Shown here: piece after piece, positions 24,081 through 35,500 of the stretch
How positions within the stretch are numbered: the first letter of the stretch is position 1
Layout of the letters: each line of letters opens with the position of its first letter
Origin: Kingdonia uniflora
Lineage: Eukaryota; Streptophyta; Magnoliopsida; Ranunculales; Circaeasteraceae
Direction of reading: 5' to 3'
NCBI GenBank assembly: GCA_014058105.1
Contig: JACGCM010001497.1
Location: 620,001-684,000 of the forward strand
Length of the DNA: 64,000 bases
Program-made: the position numbers and the translations under genes
Notes under the pieces: model-generated
What the model was told of the DNA's origin: nothing
Databases searched by the model: none
The model's input: the letters and a program-made list of their open reading frames with translations, nothing else

Positions 24081-24319
24081 ACCCCAGTTGAGAAACTATA
24101 TAGGGAGAGCATTATTGAGTAGTCTCCAACCAAATTTTGCAACTTTAGGTAGCATAGAAGATTTCCAGATAATAGAACACCACCACTATCTTGGCCTCTT
24201 GTCCCTAAACCACTCATATGTACTGCTAGCTGAAAAGATTCCCTTTGTATCTTGTTTCCACAGCCCAGTGTTTGAGCTTGCATCATTCAAAATTAGAGAG
24301 CTTGGGTTCACCTGAAGGA

Positions 24320-24977
24320 AGTTGAAAACTGTTCTACTGGAATGGTCAATGTCTTCTCATGGAAAATCTGGCTAACTCTTGTAAGGTTATAGGCACCAAT
24401 GACTTGAGAGTGAAGAGCATACTCTCCAATTCAGTGATCATTCATGATATTGATTTTATCCTCATTTCCCACCCTCCAGTAAATCTAGTCTCTCATATGA
24501 AGCATAGCCTCTTTTATGGTAGGCCAGGTTGAGGATCTTCTGTAAGAAGTTTTCATGTCACCATTTATATTATAAAACTTATATTAGCTTGTATGTGTCT
24601 GCCAGGAACAAATGCCCCTTGCTTAGGATTTATAAGCTTGTTTGCAAGTAATTTCAGTTTAGATGCCATAATTTTGGTGATGATCTTAATGCTGAAATTA
24701 CTTAAGCAAATAGGCCTATAATGTTTAAGTTTTGATACAATTTTTCCTTATGTATCAGGGTGATAAAAGCTGAGTTAAAGCCTAAAGGCATGGTATTATC
24801 TTTAAAGAAAGAAATAATAGCTCTTGCCACATCAGCTTGTATGATCTTGCAAAAAGTCTGGTATAACAACCCACTGTAGCCATCTGGTCCTGGAGCACTT
24901 TCTGGATTCAATGCAAAAACAACCTCCTTAATTTCTTCAAAAATAGGAATACTAGTAAGATTATGGTTATCTTCCAT
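24320..24977 (-). pseudogene. LINE reverse transcriptase fragment inside the CACTA element
   Basis: The segment 24977-24702 reads FALNPESAPGPDGYSGLLYQ, the start of L1-type plant LINE reverse transcriptases, and NSAFITLIHKEK. Further down the minus strand reads LLANKLINPKQGAFVPGR, the next conserved box, and HMRD, IYWRVGNEDKINI, typical of the LINE C-terminal region. Order and spacing are disturbed, so internal deletions occurred. Confidence 0.75.
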
Positions 24978-25442
24978 AATGACCCCCTTTTAGAATGACT
25001 GATAGCAATTCAACATGAATTTAAACTGGGTCGGCTTTGAATTTCTGCTCATAGAAGGATACAATATGGTTTTTGATTTGTCCTCCCTTTGATAACTCAA
25101 GCCATTTAGACCAGAGTTATCCTAACAGGTGGCCTCCTTTCCGTAAGCGGATGATCGTTCTGAGGACTTCGCTCCCAAATGCGCCTTCCATTAGTTCTTG
25201 TTGAGTTTAGATGTTATTTGGTGTTAAACCATATATTAGAGATCTCCTGGATTATGGTTTGGTAGAATTTTTCGTTTCATATTGTTCTAATCATTACTGT
25301 AACGTTGTTTATTATTCATTCTTAATTGGAGTTCATGGTTTTTTTTAGTTGAGGTTCTCATCAAATGAAGGTTTGACCTTCAGTTGAGGTTCTCATTACT
25401 GCCCTCACTGATAGTTACCTTTAAATATCTCCCACCCCAGCT

Positions 25443-25694
25443 TCATGAGCAGGAAGTGTTTGTGTCCCTTAGACCTCTGATGTTAGGCCCACCATCAGAC
25501 ATGGGCTTACAAACTCTTTTCCAACCTACTATTACTATTTTCTTCTTATCAGGGCTTCCACTCCACAAAAAATTCCTAAATATGGTCTCACATTCTTTAT
25601 CAATATTAGTAGGCCATCGATATTGTATCAGGGTGATCTTCTCCGTAAATTGAAGTTCTAATGAAAGCAGTTTTTCTAATAAGGTTGTCTGCAA
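25443..25694 (-). pseudogene. LINE C-terminal (zf-RVT side) fragment
   Basis: It reads IFRNFLWSGSPDKKKIVIVG, WKRVCKPMSDGG and NIRGLRDTN, matching the region before the zinc-binding reverse-transcriptase-associated domain of plant LINEs (FLWxG, WxxVCxPxxxGGLxIR). Because this C-terminal piece lies upstream, in minus-strand terms, of the N-terminal RT piece at 24977, the two are not one simply truncated LINE. Confidence 0.75.
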
Positions 25695-25859
25695 TGTCGT
25701 ACTGTTTATAATTGATTATAAACTGTATATGGTATTTATCTAATTGAGTTCAAACGCTTTTGACTTACTACAACATTAAGTTTTGTTTTATTGTAATTTC
25801 TCCTACATTTATTTACTGAAATAGTATTTTTGTAATTGAGTTTCTCATTGATGTACAGG

Positions 25860-26475
25860 TGTTTGGAAAAGATAAAAACGGTTACATAAGGGGATTTGGT
25901 GATATCTCCAATGCCGAATTGGAGAGTACTCTACCTTTCATAATGAAGCTTACAAATGAAAAAGCGATAAACACGAAATTTACAATCTCAATTGAAGTCT
26001 CTAGGGGAACAATTTGTTTTTGAGGCCAATGCGCGAAAACAACTTGAAGATAGGTTTGCATTATTCGAATCTCGAGATTCTCCTTGTAAGTCGCAAAAGC
26101 GTCGTACTTCTGACATCGAAACATCATCTCGGGTATTGACTTATATATTATTTATCCTATGATTACTCATCATAAATTATCATGTTATTATATTTGAATG
26201 CTTATATGCAATTTTCATTATCTGTAAAGTGGGTGATCACCCTTTGCTAAAGCATATTGTACATCCATGCCGGTTCTGCCAAGGTCATGTGAGTTATTAG
26301 ACTGGTATGGTGTTATAATTGCTTATGGAACATTTCAGCAAGGTAGAAGAGCTTCGCGTGATTTCTATAATATATTAATAGATGAGATCATTCAAGTAAT
26401 AGAAGATGGACCCCTTGAGGATGTTGTCGCTGGTGAGATCATAACTTTGAAGAAAAGTTGTATTGTGTTTATTTG
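25860..26475 (+). pseudogene. CACTA-type (Ptta/En-Spm) protein fragment
   Basis: It begins VFGKDKNGYIRGFGDISNAE after a splice-like CAG, resembling the GKDxxGxxRGxG box of plant En/Spm-associated Transposase_24 proteins, and continues with an alpha-helical stretch FVFEANARKQLEDRFALFES. After a gap, 26267-26476 reads CELLDWYGVIIAYGTFQQGR and ends with a beta-strand pattern like the DUF8039-type domain of the same proteins. Stops separate the parts. Position near the 3' end of the CACTA element and same-strand orientation support its being the remnant of the element's own gene. Confidence 0.5.
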
Positions 26476-26749
26476 ATTAATGTATGCTATTTCTTTTATG
26501 TAGACTTGAAAGTTATTTCGAAACATATTTTTGGATATTTTTAATAATATAGCTTATTTTGGAATAATTTTGTTTAATGCTTAAGTATATTATAAGAGCA
26601 TTGTTTGGGTGAATGGAAAAATCTGGTTTTCCATTCAATTAAAAAAAAAGTATTTGTTCTCAAAAATAACATATTTGTAAGTCGTGTATGTTTAATTCTA
26701 AATGTCTCTTTCCCGTATAATGACAGAAAAAACTACACATACAATTGTT

Positions 26750-27060
26750 GGATCTCTTAAAGAATGACATATATATATGTTGTTGTTTTTAAAATTCACG
26801 ACATAAAAACCAACATATATTATTGTCGCTTTTATTCATAAAACGTAACATATATTTTTGTCGTTTATTTTTAAACTAAGCGGTTTTTATCTCATTGAAA
26901 CAACATAAAGAGCGACACATAATTGTCATATTTTTAATAAATAACGACATATTTATATGTCGCTAAAATACGACATTCATAACTATCAGTAAGAATAACG
27001 ACTCCATTTTTTGCGACAGTTGTTAGCGACAAAATATAAGTCGTTAATCATGCAATAACG
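26750..27060. repeat. CACTA right subterminal repeats
   Basis: Inverted and direct copies of GACATATATATGTTG, AACATATATTATTGTCG and GACATATTTATATGTCG occur about every 25-40 bp. The same motif family is found at 21990-22090 near the left end. Such subterminal arrays bind the TNPA-type protein in characterised CACTA elements. Confidence 0.75.
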
Positions 27061-27245
27061 ACATTTATATCCGTCATTAATAGCCATTTTTCACGTAGTG
27101 GCGGTGTTCATTTCACCGCCAAATCTATGTTTTAAGACCCACAACTTCTTCCCCTTTTACATTTCTCCCTTTAACACTTCTCTTTTCCAGTGGAAACTTG
27201 TTCACCATTTGGTATTACACCCTTCTCTCAACTCCACAGCCTCAA

Positions 27246-28553
27246 ATGTCTTATTTATCATCCGATTCATCCATACCTGATCCTCCAGGTTTATCATCGT
27301 CGTCCTCCTCTGACGATCTTATCTTTAATTGTGCGGCGGCAATTTGCGTTCTGCACCAAGCTGTAATGAACATAGTAGTACAGGATACAACTTCGAGTTA
27401 CAGCGAGAGTGTCATGGGCCGTATGGATAAGAGAAAGAAGCGAGATCACCAATTGGGGAATTATAACATTATACGAGACTACTTCAAGCCGAATTGCACA
27501 TATGAGCCATGAGAATTTTGGCGATGTTTTCGTATGAGTAGAGACATGTTTATGCGTTTATTCGATGCAGTCGTTGCACATGATCACTACTTTGTCCAAA
27601 AGCCCAACAACGCTGGTATTATGGGGTTATCACCGTACCAAAAGGTAGTCGCAACACTACGTTTTCTAAGCTACGGTGTTGTAGCAGATCTTTTTGACGA
27701 ATATATATGAATAGGAGAAAGCACAACCTTGTAATGTGTGAAAATGTTTTGTGTTGCGGTTATACAAATTTTTGGCGAGGTCGAAAAGTTAAAAGCGATT
27801 GGAGAGCCTTGGGGAATTCCCGGCATGTTAGGATGCCTTGATTGCATGTATTGGATATGGAAAAATTGTCCCAAAGCTTGGTACGGTCAATTTACTGGTC
27901 ATTGCCCCAATATGACACTGATTTTTAAAGCGGTAGCTTCACACAACCTTTGGATTTGGCATGTTTTTTTTGGATTACCAGGGTCTAATAATGATATTAA
28001 TGTTTTGCAACAATCACATCTTTTCACCGACCTAGCCGATGGTATCGCCCCGTCTTGCAATTATACAATTGCCAGAAAAGTTTATGATATGAGGTATTAC
28101 CTAGCGGATGACATATACCCTAAATGGGGAATACTTGTCCAAACCATATCCAATCCGGTTACAGTGAAACAAAAATTATTTGCTCAACAACAAGAAAGTT
28201 GCCGAAAAGATGTAGAACGAGCGTTTGGGATTTTACAATCTCGGTTCAATATTGTAAAAAATCTGGTGAAATTGTGTGACCCCCAGGTTTTTAGCAATGT
28301 CATGAAGGCGTGCGTGATAATGTGCAATATGATTGTCGAAGAGGAACGAGATGCATTCCCATCATACTTAGACTACAATCCGGTCGAGCCCTCATCTATT
28401 GAAGGCGAACGGTTTGATATTGTACGCGAACGCAGAATAATAAAATCTTTTATATCAAAAATGAACCGGATTCGAAGTCGAGAACTTCACTTTGATCTAA
28501 AGAATGATCTAATCGAGCATTTGTGGGCCGTGAAGGGAAATCTTCAAACTTAG
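27246..28553 (+). pseudogene. PIF/Harbinger DDE transposase 2, nearly complete with stops
   Basis: From ATG at 27246 the protein has a serine-rich N-terminus, NIIRDYFKPNCTYEP, a stop in place of the next codon before FW, then FRMSRDMFMRLFDAVVAHD and LSPYQKVVATLRFLSYGV, the helix-turn-helix region. The long open part (27738-28553, 271 codons) contains GMLGCLDCMYWIWKNCP (first Asp, residue 35), PGSNNDINVLQQS (second Asp, residue 86) and DVERAFGILQSRF (catalytic Glu, residue 160). Thus the DDE triad is intact, but three in-frame stops precede it (about 27510, 27708 and 27733). It converges with ORF1 at 30276-28820. Confidence 0.9.
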
Positions 28554-28819
28554 TACTCCATTTCTTGTATTATCCACGTGTTCTTGATGTAATTTAATGC
28601 TTTTCTTAGTCGTACAAGTTTATTAAACATGTTTTTGATACGCAATATTGATCTTATATTTGTTTTAACGCAATATTATCGGAAATAAACATTTCAAAAA
28701 CACACTGTAGAATTTCTAGCAGTACATTATTCAAACGTTTACATTATTGGTTATTAATCTACATTCTTGGATAAAAAACTTTTATATACAGCAAAGTTAA
28801 ATTACATTTCATCACCACT

Positions 28820-30276
28820 TCAACTACCTGGTCCGCCCCTCTTGGCTAGACGTTCTATGATCTCAGCTTGCCTTTGTAGATAGTATTGCAATTGATGTCC
28901 AGAAAGAGTACTCAAGTCTTTCTCTATGATTTTGTGATCTTCTTTTGCTTGCTCAAAATCCATTTTGGCTTGCCAGTGTTACATTGTTTATGCTCTTTTT
29001 CTTTCCTTTTCTTCTTTCGCTTGTATCTTCTCCAACCGTAGTTCATCTAGCATTGTTTGGATACCGTTACCAGATGCAGCAACACCATCCATTGTCTTTT
29101 GTGCTGCAAGGTTCTTTCTATAGAGTTTTTGGCCGATGGGCCTGCTTCTACCCTCATACAATGAACCATCTAAGTCAAAATTTGGGCCCGCAGATTGAGG
29201 TGCAGGTGGGCCGTCAGGGTCTTCCGATAGATTGTTTAATCCGACCGAGTTCCCAGGAGAAGAATTGTCTGATGTTCTCCTGGCTACATTTCTTGGTATA
29301 TTCACCGCATGGTTCAACCCATCATCCCTTAGGTTGTCCCATCGCGGTTCTCGCGCCAAAATCTTATACGCTTCACGATGTTTGAAGTCATTGTTGCCAT
29401 TCAAGCGTCGATAGATTTTGTGTGCATCGTTTTCCTACAATTCACAAAATTACTCAATACAAATAAATAATGTGTATATCCGCGATAAATAAATGAAATT
29501 GAGTTAAAGGAAATCAGAATGAACCCGATCTTCTTCTATTTTCCCGCTGCTATTCCTAAATCGTTCTTGAGCAACTATCCCCTTGTACGCTACACATTGT
29601 GCATTAAGGGCATACCACTGAGATTTGGTCGACCCACATAATCGTCGTGTGGAGTACTCGGGGTCTCTGTTAAAGACAATGTTGATATTTTGATAAAAAG
29701 TAAAACCTTTTGTGCGGCCATCTGTTTGGACAGAAGTTGTAACCCACGCCCTTACAAGATACGTAAGTCTGCTTCTGTCCAATGCATTCCAGCATCATCC
29801 GTTTCGTCCAAAAACTCAGCATCTTCTGGCACTTGTACGATTTGTTTTTGTTTTGCGGGTGCTCTTTTCTTTCTTTCTTTTCCTTTTTTGTTTTGGGGGG
29901 CCGCCACTTTAACAGGTATTGACGCATTTGCGTCACTTTGACTGTGCTGAGTAGATTCACCATGGAATAGGTAGTTCTAAAAGTAATTTGGAGGCTGAGT
30001 GAGCGGATAGGGTTGATAGTACGGGCTAAACGCCTGAGGTTGCGGTTGAGAGAGTGTACATGGACTTTGATATTGTTCATAACTGGGATCCCCTTGCGAC
30101 ATGGTAAACGGAGGTGGGGTCTGTGATTAAAATTGATGTTGAAATTGCGATGGGTTTTGGTAGAGATATGGAGTGAATTGTGATGATGGGTGTTGAACGA
30201 ATGGTGTTGAAGGTGGGTTATGGGAGGAAGGGGTCGACGGTGTAGAGTTATTACTACTGGTGCCGGAGTTCGCCAT
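28820..30276 (-). pseudogene. PIF/Harbinger ORF1 (Myb-like) 2, decayed
   Basis: From ATG at 30276 the N-terminus is S/T/P/Q-rich (MANSGTSSNNSTPSTPSS). A basic patch KKGKERKKRAPAKQKQ precedes the DNA-binding region: DAGMHWTEADLRIL in one frame, NVW or RAWVTTSVQTDGRTKGFTFY and NINIVFN in others, then RRLCGSTKSQWYALNAQC, fitting the trihelix/Myb-like ORF1 proteins. An intron near 29430-29520 separates the part with KAREPRWDNLRD-like text. The C-terminus reads MDFEQAKEDHKIIEKDLSTL and YLQRQAEIIERLAKRGGPGS before TGA at 28820. Stops at about 30129 and 29975 inactivate it. Confidence 0.75.
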
Positions 30277-30589
30277 TTGGGGAGAGCGTAGATGTTCTCT
30301 TCTGCTCTGCAATTGGTTTTGGGGAAGAAAAAATAGACAGGGAGTGCTGATCAAAATAATTGAGATTGGAGGAGTTTAGATTACCGCGCGGTAATCTAAA
30401 CACTGCCAAACTCAATTTTGTTGAGTGTGAACTCCTCACACTCGGTTGAGTTACCGTGTTGCCATGTGAGCAAACTCACACTCAAACTTGAGCTGCTGGG
30501 AGACTCCAAAGTGTGGGTTTTGAGTGTGGGTTTGCAAACCCAACTCAACCCACAGACCCTGCTGCGTTTGCTCTACGTTCTCTTTGCAC

Positions 30590-31930
30590 CCACGTGCTCT
30601 ATCTCTGATTAAATCCTCAGTCTCTCTCGCTCCACAACCGCCCGATTCGACTCTCATCATCCCTCTCATCAACATCCGGCTTCTTCCAGCGTTCGTCTCT
30701 CTTTCTCTCTCTCTCTCCCTCTCAATTTCAAATCCTAATATTGAACACATAAGTGGTACTTGGAATACGTCTCCGATTTGCAGATATACTAGGATTGCAT
30801 CTTTTTAAGTACTTGTAATCTTACTTTCTCACTGAAATTAGTTATTCCAATGTCTGAATTTTTGTTCAATTGATGATAAAAACAAACCCCATTTGATTTC
30901 GATTTCTATTACACCGGTTTGTAGAAATTGGCGCTTTTTTATTCTTTATTTACCACCATCTATTATGATTAAGCACCTATTACTTATAATTTGTGGATGA
31001 TGATGTATTTTGGATTGTGAAATACTAGGGCAAATTATTGTGCGTCAATTTTATAGCTTTGCTGCTTAATCTATGCTGGAAAATAATGGGGTTTTCAAAA
31101 ATTGTTTTGTTGGATTTTTGTAGTTAGAAATGATGCGGGAATCATTGGATTTGTTTTACGCTTTAAGTAACCTATGTGTATCGGAATAGTGAGTTCTTCC
31201 TAAATTGGATTTTAGGTAATTGAAGCTTTTGAGTATTAAAATGACAATTACAAGAGTAGTAGAATATCAATCAAAGGTTATAGTTAAATTCCTCTTATTA
31301 TTTTTTCTCCATTTTGTCATTTTATACTTATTTATTTTCCACTGTTTATATCTTAAAAATTTTGTTTTACATCATAGGCATTGCATTATGCTCTTCTAAA
31401 TAACTATATATCAAGTACATGAAAAGTTATGTGAGACATAATCAGATGTTTTCAATGAGATCACTCCAAAGCGGTATTAGGTATGAGAGCCTATTATAAA
31501 TATTTTACGTGTGGGATTTTATCTGTCTTTTGTTGAAATGTCAAATATGACATACACCTTCCCCATTTTCTAAATAATGCTTATTATGGTTGATATCAAT
31601 GTCGTGAATATAATCTATAGGTCTTCACTACTAACGAGTTTAAGAAAGAAGTTGCAGCAAGGAAAAAACTGAATCAAAGATGTATCGGTCGTTTCCCTAT
31701 CGTGTTGCGGTTTAGTAGTTTAAAGCTCTCTCTCCTGAAAAAACAACAATACAAATATTGGAACAAACAACATCGCTGAATCTATTGGCACTTTTAGAAA
31801 AATATCCCAAAGAACGGTAGATTTGTTTATTTTCCCCCTCTCCAATCTCTTCTCAAAACACAGACACACACACACACACACTCCTTCTCTCTCTATCTAC
31901 AATAGAGTTTATCATCTATAATCGGCACTC
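30590..31930. other. Upstream region of the RRP36 gene, leader-like DNA
   Basis: A pyrimidine-rich stretch with CTCTCT microsatellite lies at 30690-30722 and a CACACA run at 31860-31880, followed by CTTCTCTCTCTATCTAC, typical of a plant 5' UTR. No conserved protein was found here. The first non-coding exon of RRP36 probably ends at 31931. Confidence 0.4.
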
Positions 31931-31931
31931 G

Positions 31932-32496
31932 GTAAGTTCTTCTCGCATAACTATTGCTCTTAACATTTTATTTTACTTTTTTTTTTTCTGAAACTAAATT
32001 AACGTGTTAGGGCTATATTAGCAATAAATTGTGATGATTTCGAGTTGTGGTTTAAGTGATAATGATTTTTTAATTTGTTTTCGTTTTTTGTTGAATTTTG
32101 TTGAATCGTAGCGAGGTATGTTCTTAGTTTAGGAGATTATAGAGGTCAACAAAAACGGTGTTGATTGTATGTTTCACAATTTACGAAAACCCAAACATAG
32201 AGTGTAGAGTTGTTTGTCATAGGGTTATGGTATTCTACAATATGCTTTTTTGAGAAACAATTATTTGGATTTGGTTGACGTCGAATTAATAACCGTTAGC
32301 CGGTAGGAATATTATTGTATCTTACTTAATACACAATTTAGGATTAGGTGAAGAGAAATATCTTTTGTCGTGGTGTTGGATTATATGTCCCTTAAATTAC
32401 TTCATCACCAATATAATATTGAAGATATAAACCATGATGTTTAGTTTCCTTGCGCTTAATTACTGTGACTGTTAAATTTGCACATGTTTTGGACAG
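31932..32496 (+). other. Probable 5'-UTR intron of RRP36
   Basis: CACTCG followed by GTAAGTTCTT gives a strong donor at 31932, and TTGGACAG at 32489-32496 gives an acceptor 46 bp before the ATG. The intervening DNA is T-rich and non-coding. Leader introns are common in plant housekeeping genes. Confidence 0.5.
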
Positions 32497-32542
32497 CCCT
32501 CTCGCATAACTAGCTAAGTTCGGGTGAAGTTACTGTTTAAGG

Positions 32543-35500
32543 ATGGAGGTAAAGAAAGCTGTAGCGAGTATTCCTAGTTCAAGTGAAGCCCAGCTCAACG
32601 AGAGCGACGAATATGAATCCAACTCAGAAGAGGTTGGTTATTTTATAGTTGTTTGATTTAATATGCTTTTTTGATTGAAACCCTTTTATTTTGACCATTG
32701 CGGAAAATAATTTCTGGCAGGAGGAGATACAGCGTGAGCTTGCTGATGTCTCATTTGAAGAGATTCAAAAAGCTCGTTCTAATGGTTTTGTTGCAATAAA
32801 GGCTAAAGTCAAACAGGAAAAGAAGGGTGGGCGGGCTAACAAGAACAGGTACAGTTTATGTTTTGTTTTGTTTTGCTTAGTTACTTGTTACTTGTCACAT
32901 CAGTGTTTAATCATGGAATCTGTTGTGAAGGCTGATGGAGATTAGCAGTAAGAAGCCTGTGAGAAGGCATAGGGAGGTCGTTCAAGTGCCCAAAAAGGTA
33001 TTGTGATCTTCTGTATTATTACTTATTTTATTTATTATATAGAACTTTGGCGGAATTTATGCTGTAATTAGTACCATTTCTTTGGTGCTCAATAAACTTG
33101 GGCGGCATAAGTTGAGGGGCGAACCTCATAGGCCCAACTCGGCTTTCTCGTGGGGTAGATTGATTACCTTCATGTTTGGGCTAAAAAATTAAACCTTGAT
33201 CAAAACAAGGTAGTGCTTGGAGGGGTGGGAGTGGTACCCTGCAAACCCAAACTTGGCTTGAAGGAGTATTATATAGACTTATCTTTATATTTAGTAGCAT
33301 GGAATTAATCCTGGCTTAGCTTTTGATTTATTAGCATGGAGTTAATCCTTGTGCTGTTGGTATGGGAATCTCGCCATAGAGACAGTCATGTCATCATGTC
33401 TCTTTTTGTCCGACTACTTCTTGTTCTTTCTAAATTTAGTTTGGTTAGGCTAGAATCTCAAGTAAATACATTTAGCCTGATTCTAGTAAACCTGGCTACA
33501 ATTCGTACTCTGTAATAGTGTGATGTTAACTTCGTGTTGGCTCCGACTCATATATGGAGACATGAAGTTGGTTGGGGTTTGGGCTCGGACTGAGTAGCTT
33601 GACATTTGGGTTATGCTCGAGTTGATTCTGCACCAATCCAACTCCAAATTGGGCCACTTTTCTCTCTAGCGGAAGAGATCAATATTCGACCGGACTTTAA
33701 GAAGCACAAATTGGTTAAAGATTTTTTAATCATCAAATCCTGAATATAATGAGTCTTAATTTAAAAGGCTGCATCCTCAATAGTTCCTCCAACAAAAATG
33801 AATGTTAGCGAACAGAAAAATAGAACATTAGGGTGGTGTTTGTTTTTGAAGTGCTGAATGCTGGATAAATTTTGAAGTGTTGAATGTTGAATGTAACAGA
33901 AAAATAGAGCAGTAGGCTGGTGTTTGTTTTTTAAGTGCTGAATACTGAATGTTTTGAAGTGATGAATGTTTAATGATGAAGTGCTGAATTAGTTATGGTG
34001 TTTTTTTTCTTCTAAGAAGTGCTGAAAGCTGGTAAATATTAGCGCTGTACACGGTCCGGTTTGGTCCGGTTTTGGACCTAAACCGCGAACCGAACCGGAT
34101 ACCCCGGTTTTTTAAAGTAGGGAACCGAACCGAACCGGCCTCATAAAATAACCGGCCCAAAACCAAACCGGTCAGTTCGGTTCGGTTTTTTAATTCGGTT
34201 TTCAGATCTGGACTGGATTGGATTTTTTTTAACAAAATGGACTGGATTACTACAAAATGGACTGGCCCAGAGACTCATAACATTTAACATTTAACAAAAC
34301 TGGCCCAGAGACTAGTTTTGCTATAAGCCTATAATATCAAAACTGCCCAGAGACTCATAACATTTAACAATGGACATTATAAGATGGATAACAGTTGGAC
34401 ATCATAAATAATTGGACATCATAAATAACTGTTCAGAATAGCCATAACAAAATGGACAATTGAACATCATAAATAATTCACAATACTTCTAAGTTCTAAC
34501 AAAATGGATAACAGTCTATACTCTATAACAAAATGGACAGAATATCATAATAGCCATAACAAAATGGATATCATAAATAATTCACAATACTTTTAACAAA
34601 AAGGACAGCAGTCATAGGTCCAAAGTCCAACATAAGTCATAACATAACAAAAAAAAAACATAGTCATAGGTCCAAAGTCCAACATAACATAACGATAACA
34701 TAACAAAAAAACTCAGTACATATCCACATCGCCACAAAAAGTATTCCAAAGTCCAAAGAACCACATGTACATACCAATACCATATCACGAGTCCACAACG
34801 CCAGATGAAATTATTGTTTTTCGGCTTTTCCTGTATTAAAAAGAAATAAATTATAAGATTAGAAATTTATCACAATAAAAAAAACCGCTAAGTTATATAA
34901 TGCAAATAAATAAACAAATAATAATATACTACTAAGCAAGTAAGCATACCACAAGACAAGGCTCTCAACTAGTGTTGTCCTTTAATGATATCGATGATAC
35001 TCCTCCCTTGAACAACTCTAAAACATTATTAAAAAAAAGTTATAATTTATCATATATAGTTAAGTTAATGTAATACAATAATGTTAAGCTATTAAAATGT
35101 AAATAAAAACAAATAAATTATTACCTGCGTCAATATCATCGTATTGTTCTACCTCTTCCATTGAAGCTTGAAGGTCAATTGGTTTTACTTTAGATCGAAG
35201 CCAATTTTGTGTGCATATGAGAGCTTCTACTGTGTTAGGATGCAAAAAACTACGAAAAGGATCAAGTACACGTCCTCCCGTGCTAAAAGCAGACTCAGAT
35301 GCAACTGAAGTCACAAGAATAGCTAATACATCGCGTGCTATGAGAGAGATGATCGGATATTTGGTGGAATTATTTTTTCACCAACATAAAATATCAAATG
35401 GCTTTCCTACAATTTCTTCTTCAAGAGTAGCCTTCAAGTACTTCTCAACTTCTGTCGTAATCCCCAAATTCTCTTGTTTATATTTTTTTTCACTTAGTAG

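Larger units (their letters stand above)
21914..27100 (+). mobile_element. CACTA element with captured gene fragments
   Basis: The ends are CACTACGTGAAAAATG at 21914 and the inverse CATTTTTCACGTAGTG with one variation ending at 27100, flanked by GCG at 21911-21913 and 27101-27103. A 3-bp duplication and CACTA ends define the En/Spm superfamily. Subterminal regions (21990-22090 and 26750-27060) are rich in GACATATATATGTCG-like motifs, as expected for this group. Inside are fragments of a BUD23-like gene, an ACX1-like gene, LINE relics and a short piece of a CACTA protein. No intact transposase is present, so it resembles a Pack-CACTA carrier that depends on another copy. Confidence 0.93.
21861..27132. 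repeat. 32-bp inverted repeat split by the CACTA insertion
   Basis: Left arm 21861-21892 and right arm 27101-27132 match at 30 of 32 bases when one is inverted (they contain TTTGGCGG and CCGCCAAA). With the CACTA element removed the arms would be about 20 bp apart and form a strong hairpin in the ancestral Harbinger 2 element. Confidence 0.85.
19456..30573. mobile_element. PIF/Harbinger-like element 2 carrying a PMD gene, split by a CACTA element
   Basis: Left end AAGCATCTCTAGCAG and right end CTGCTGCGTTTGCTC are imperfect inverted repeats of the same type as element 1 (AGCA...CAG). The following about 100 bp also correspond between the ends when one is inverted: a GTGGGTTTGGGT-like block, then CCAAACCCACA, CTCTCCCAACAGC and GTGTGAGTTGCC against their counterparts near 30430-30550. 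Flanks are TAA and TAC, so the target duplication is imperfect. Inside are a PMD relic (+), a CACTA insertion, a DDE transposase (+) and a Myb-like ORF1 (-). Without the CACTA element it is about 5.9 kb. Exact ends are less certain than for element 1. Confidence 0.65.

Noticed and set aside
30480..30510. CTGCTGGGAGACTCC as right end of Harbinger 2
   Set aside because: The alignment of the left 100 bp with the inverted right end fits better if the outer end is at about 30573; this word then pairs with the internal CTCTCCCAACAG at the left.
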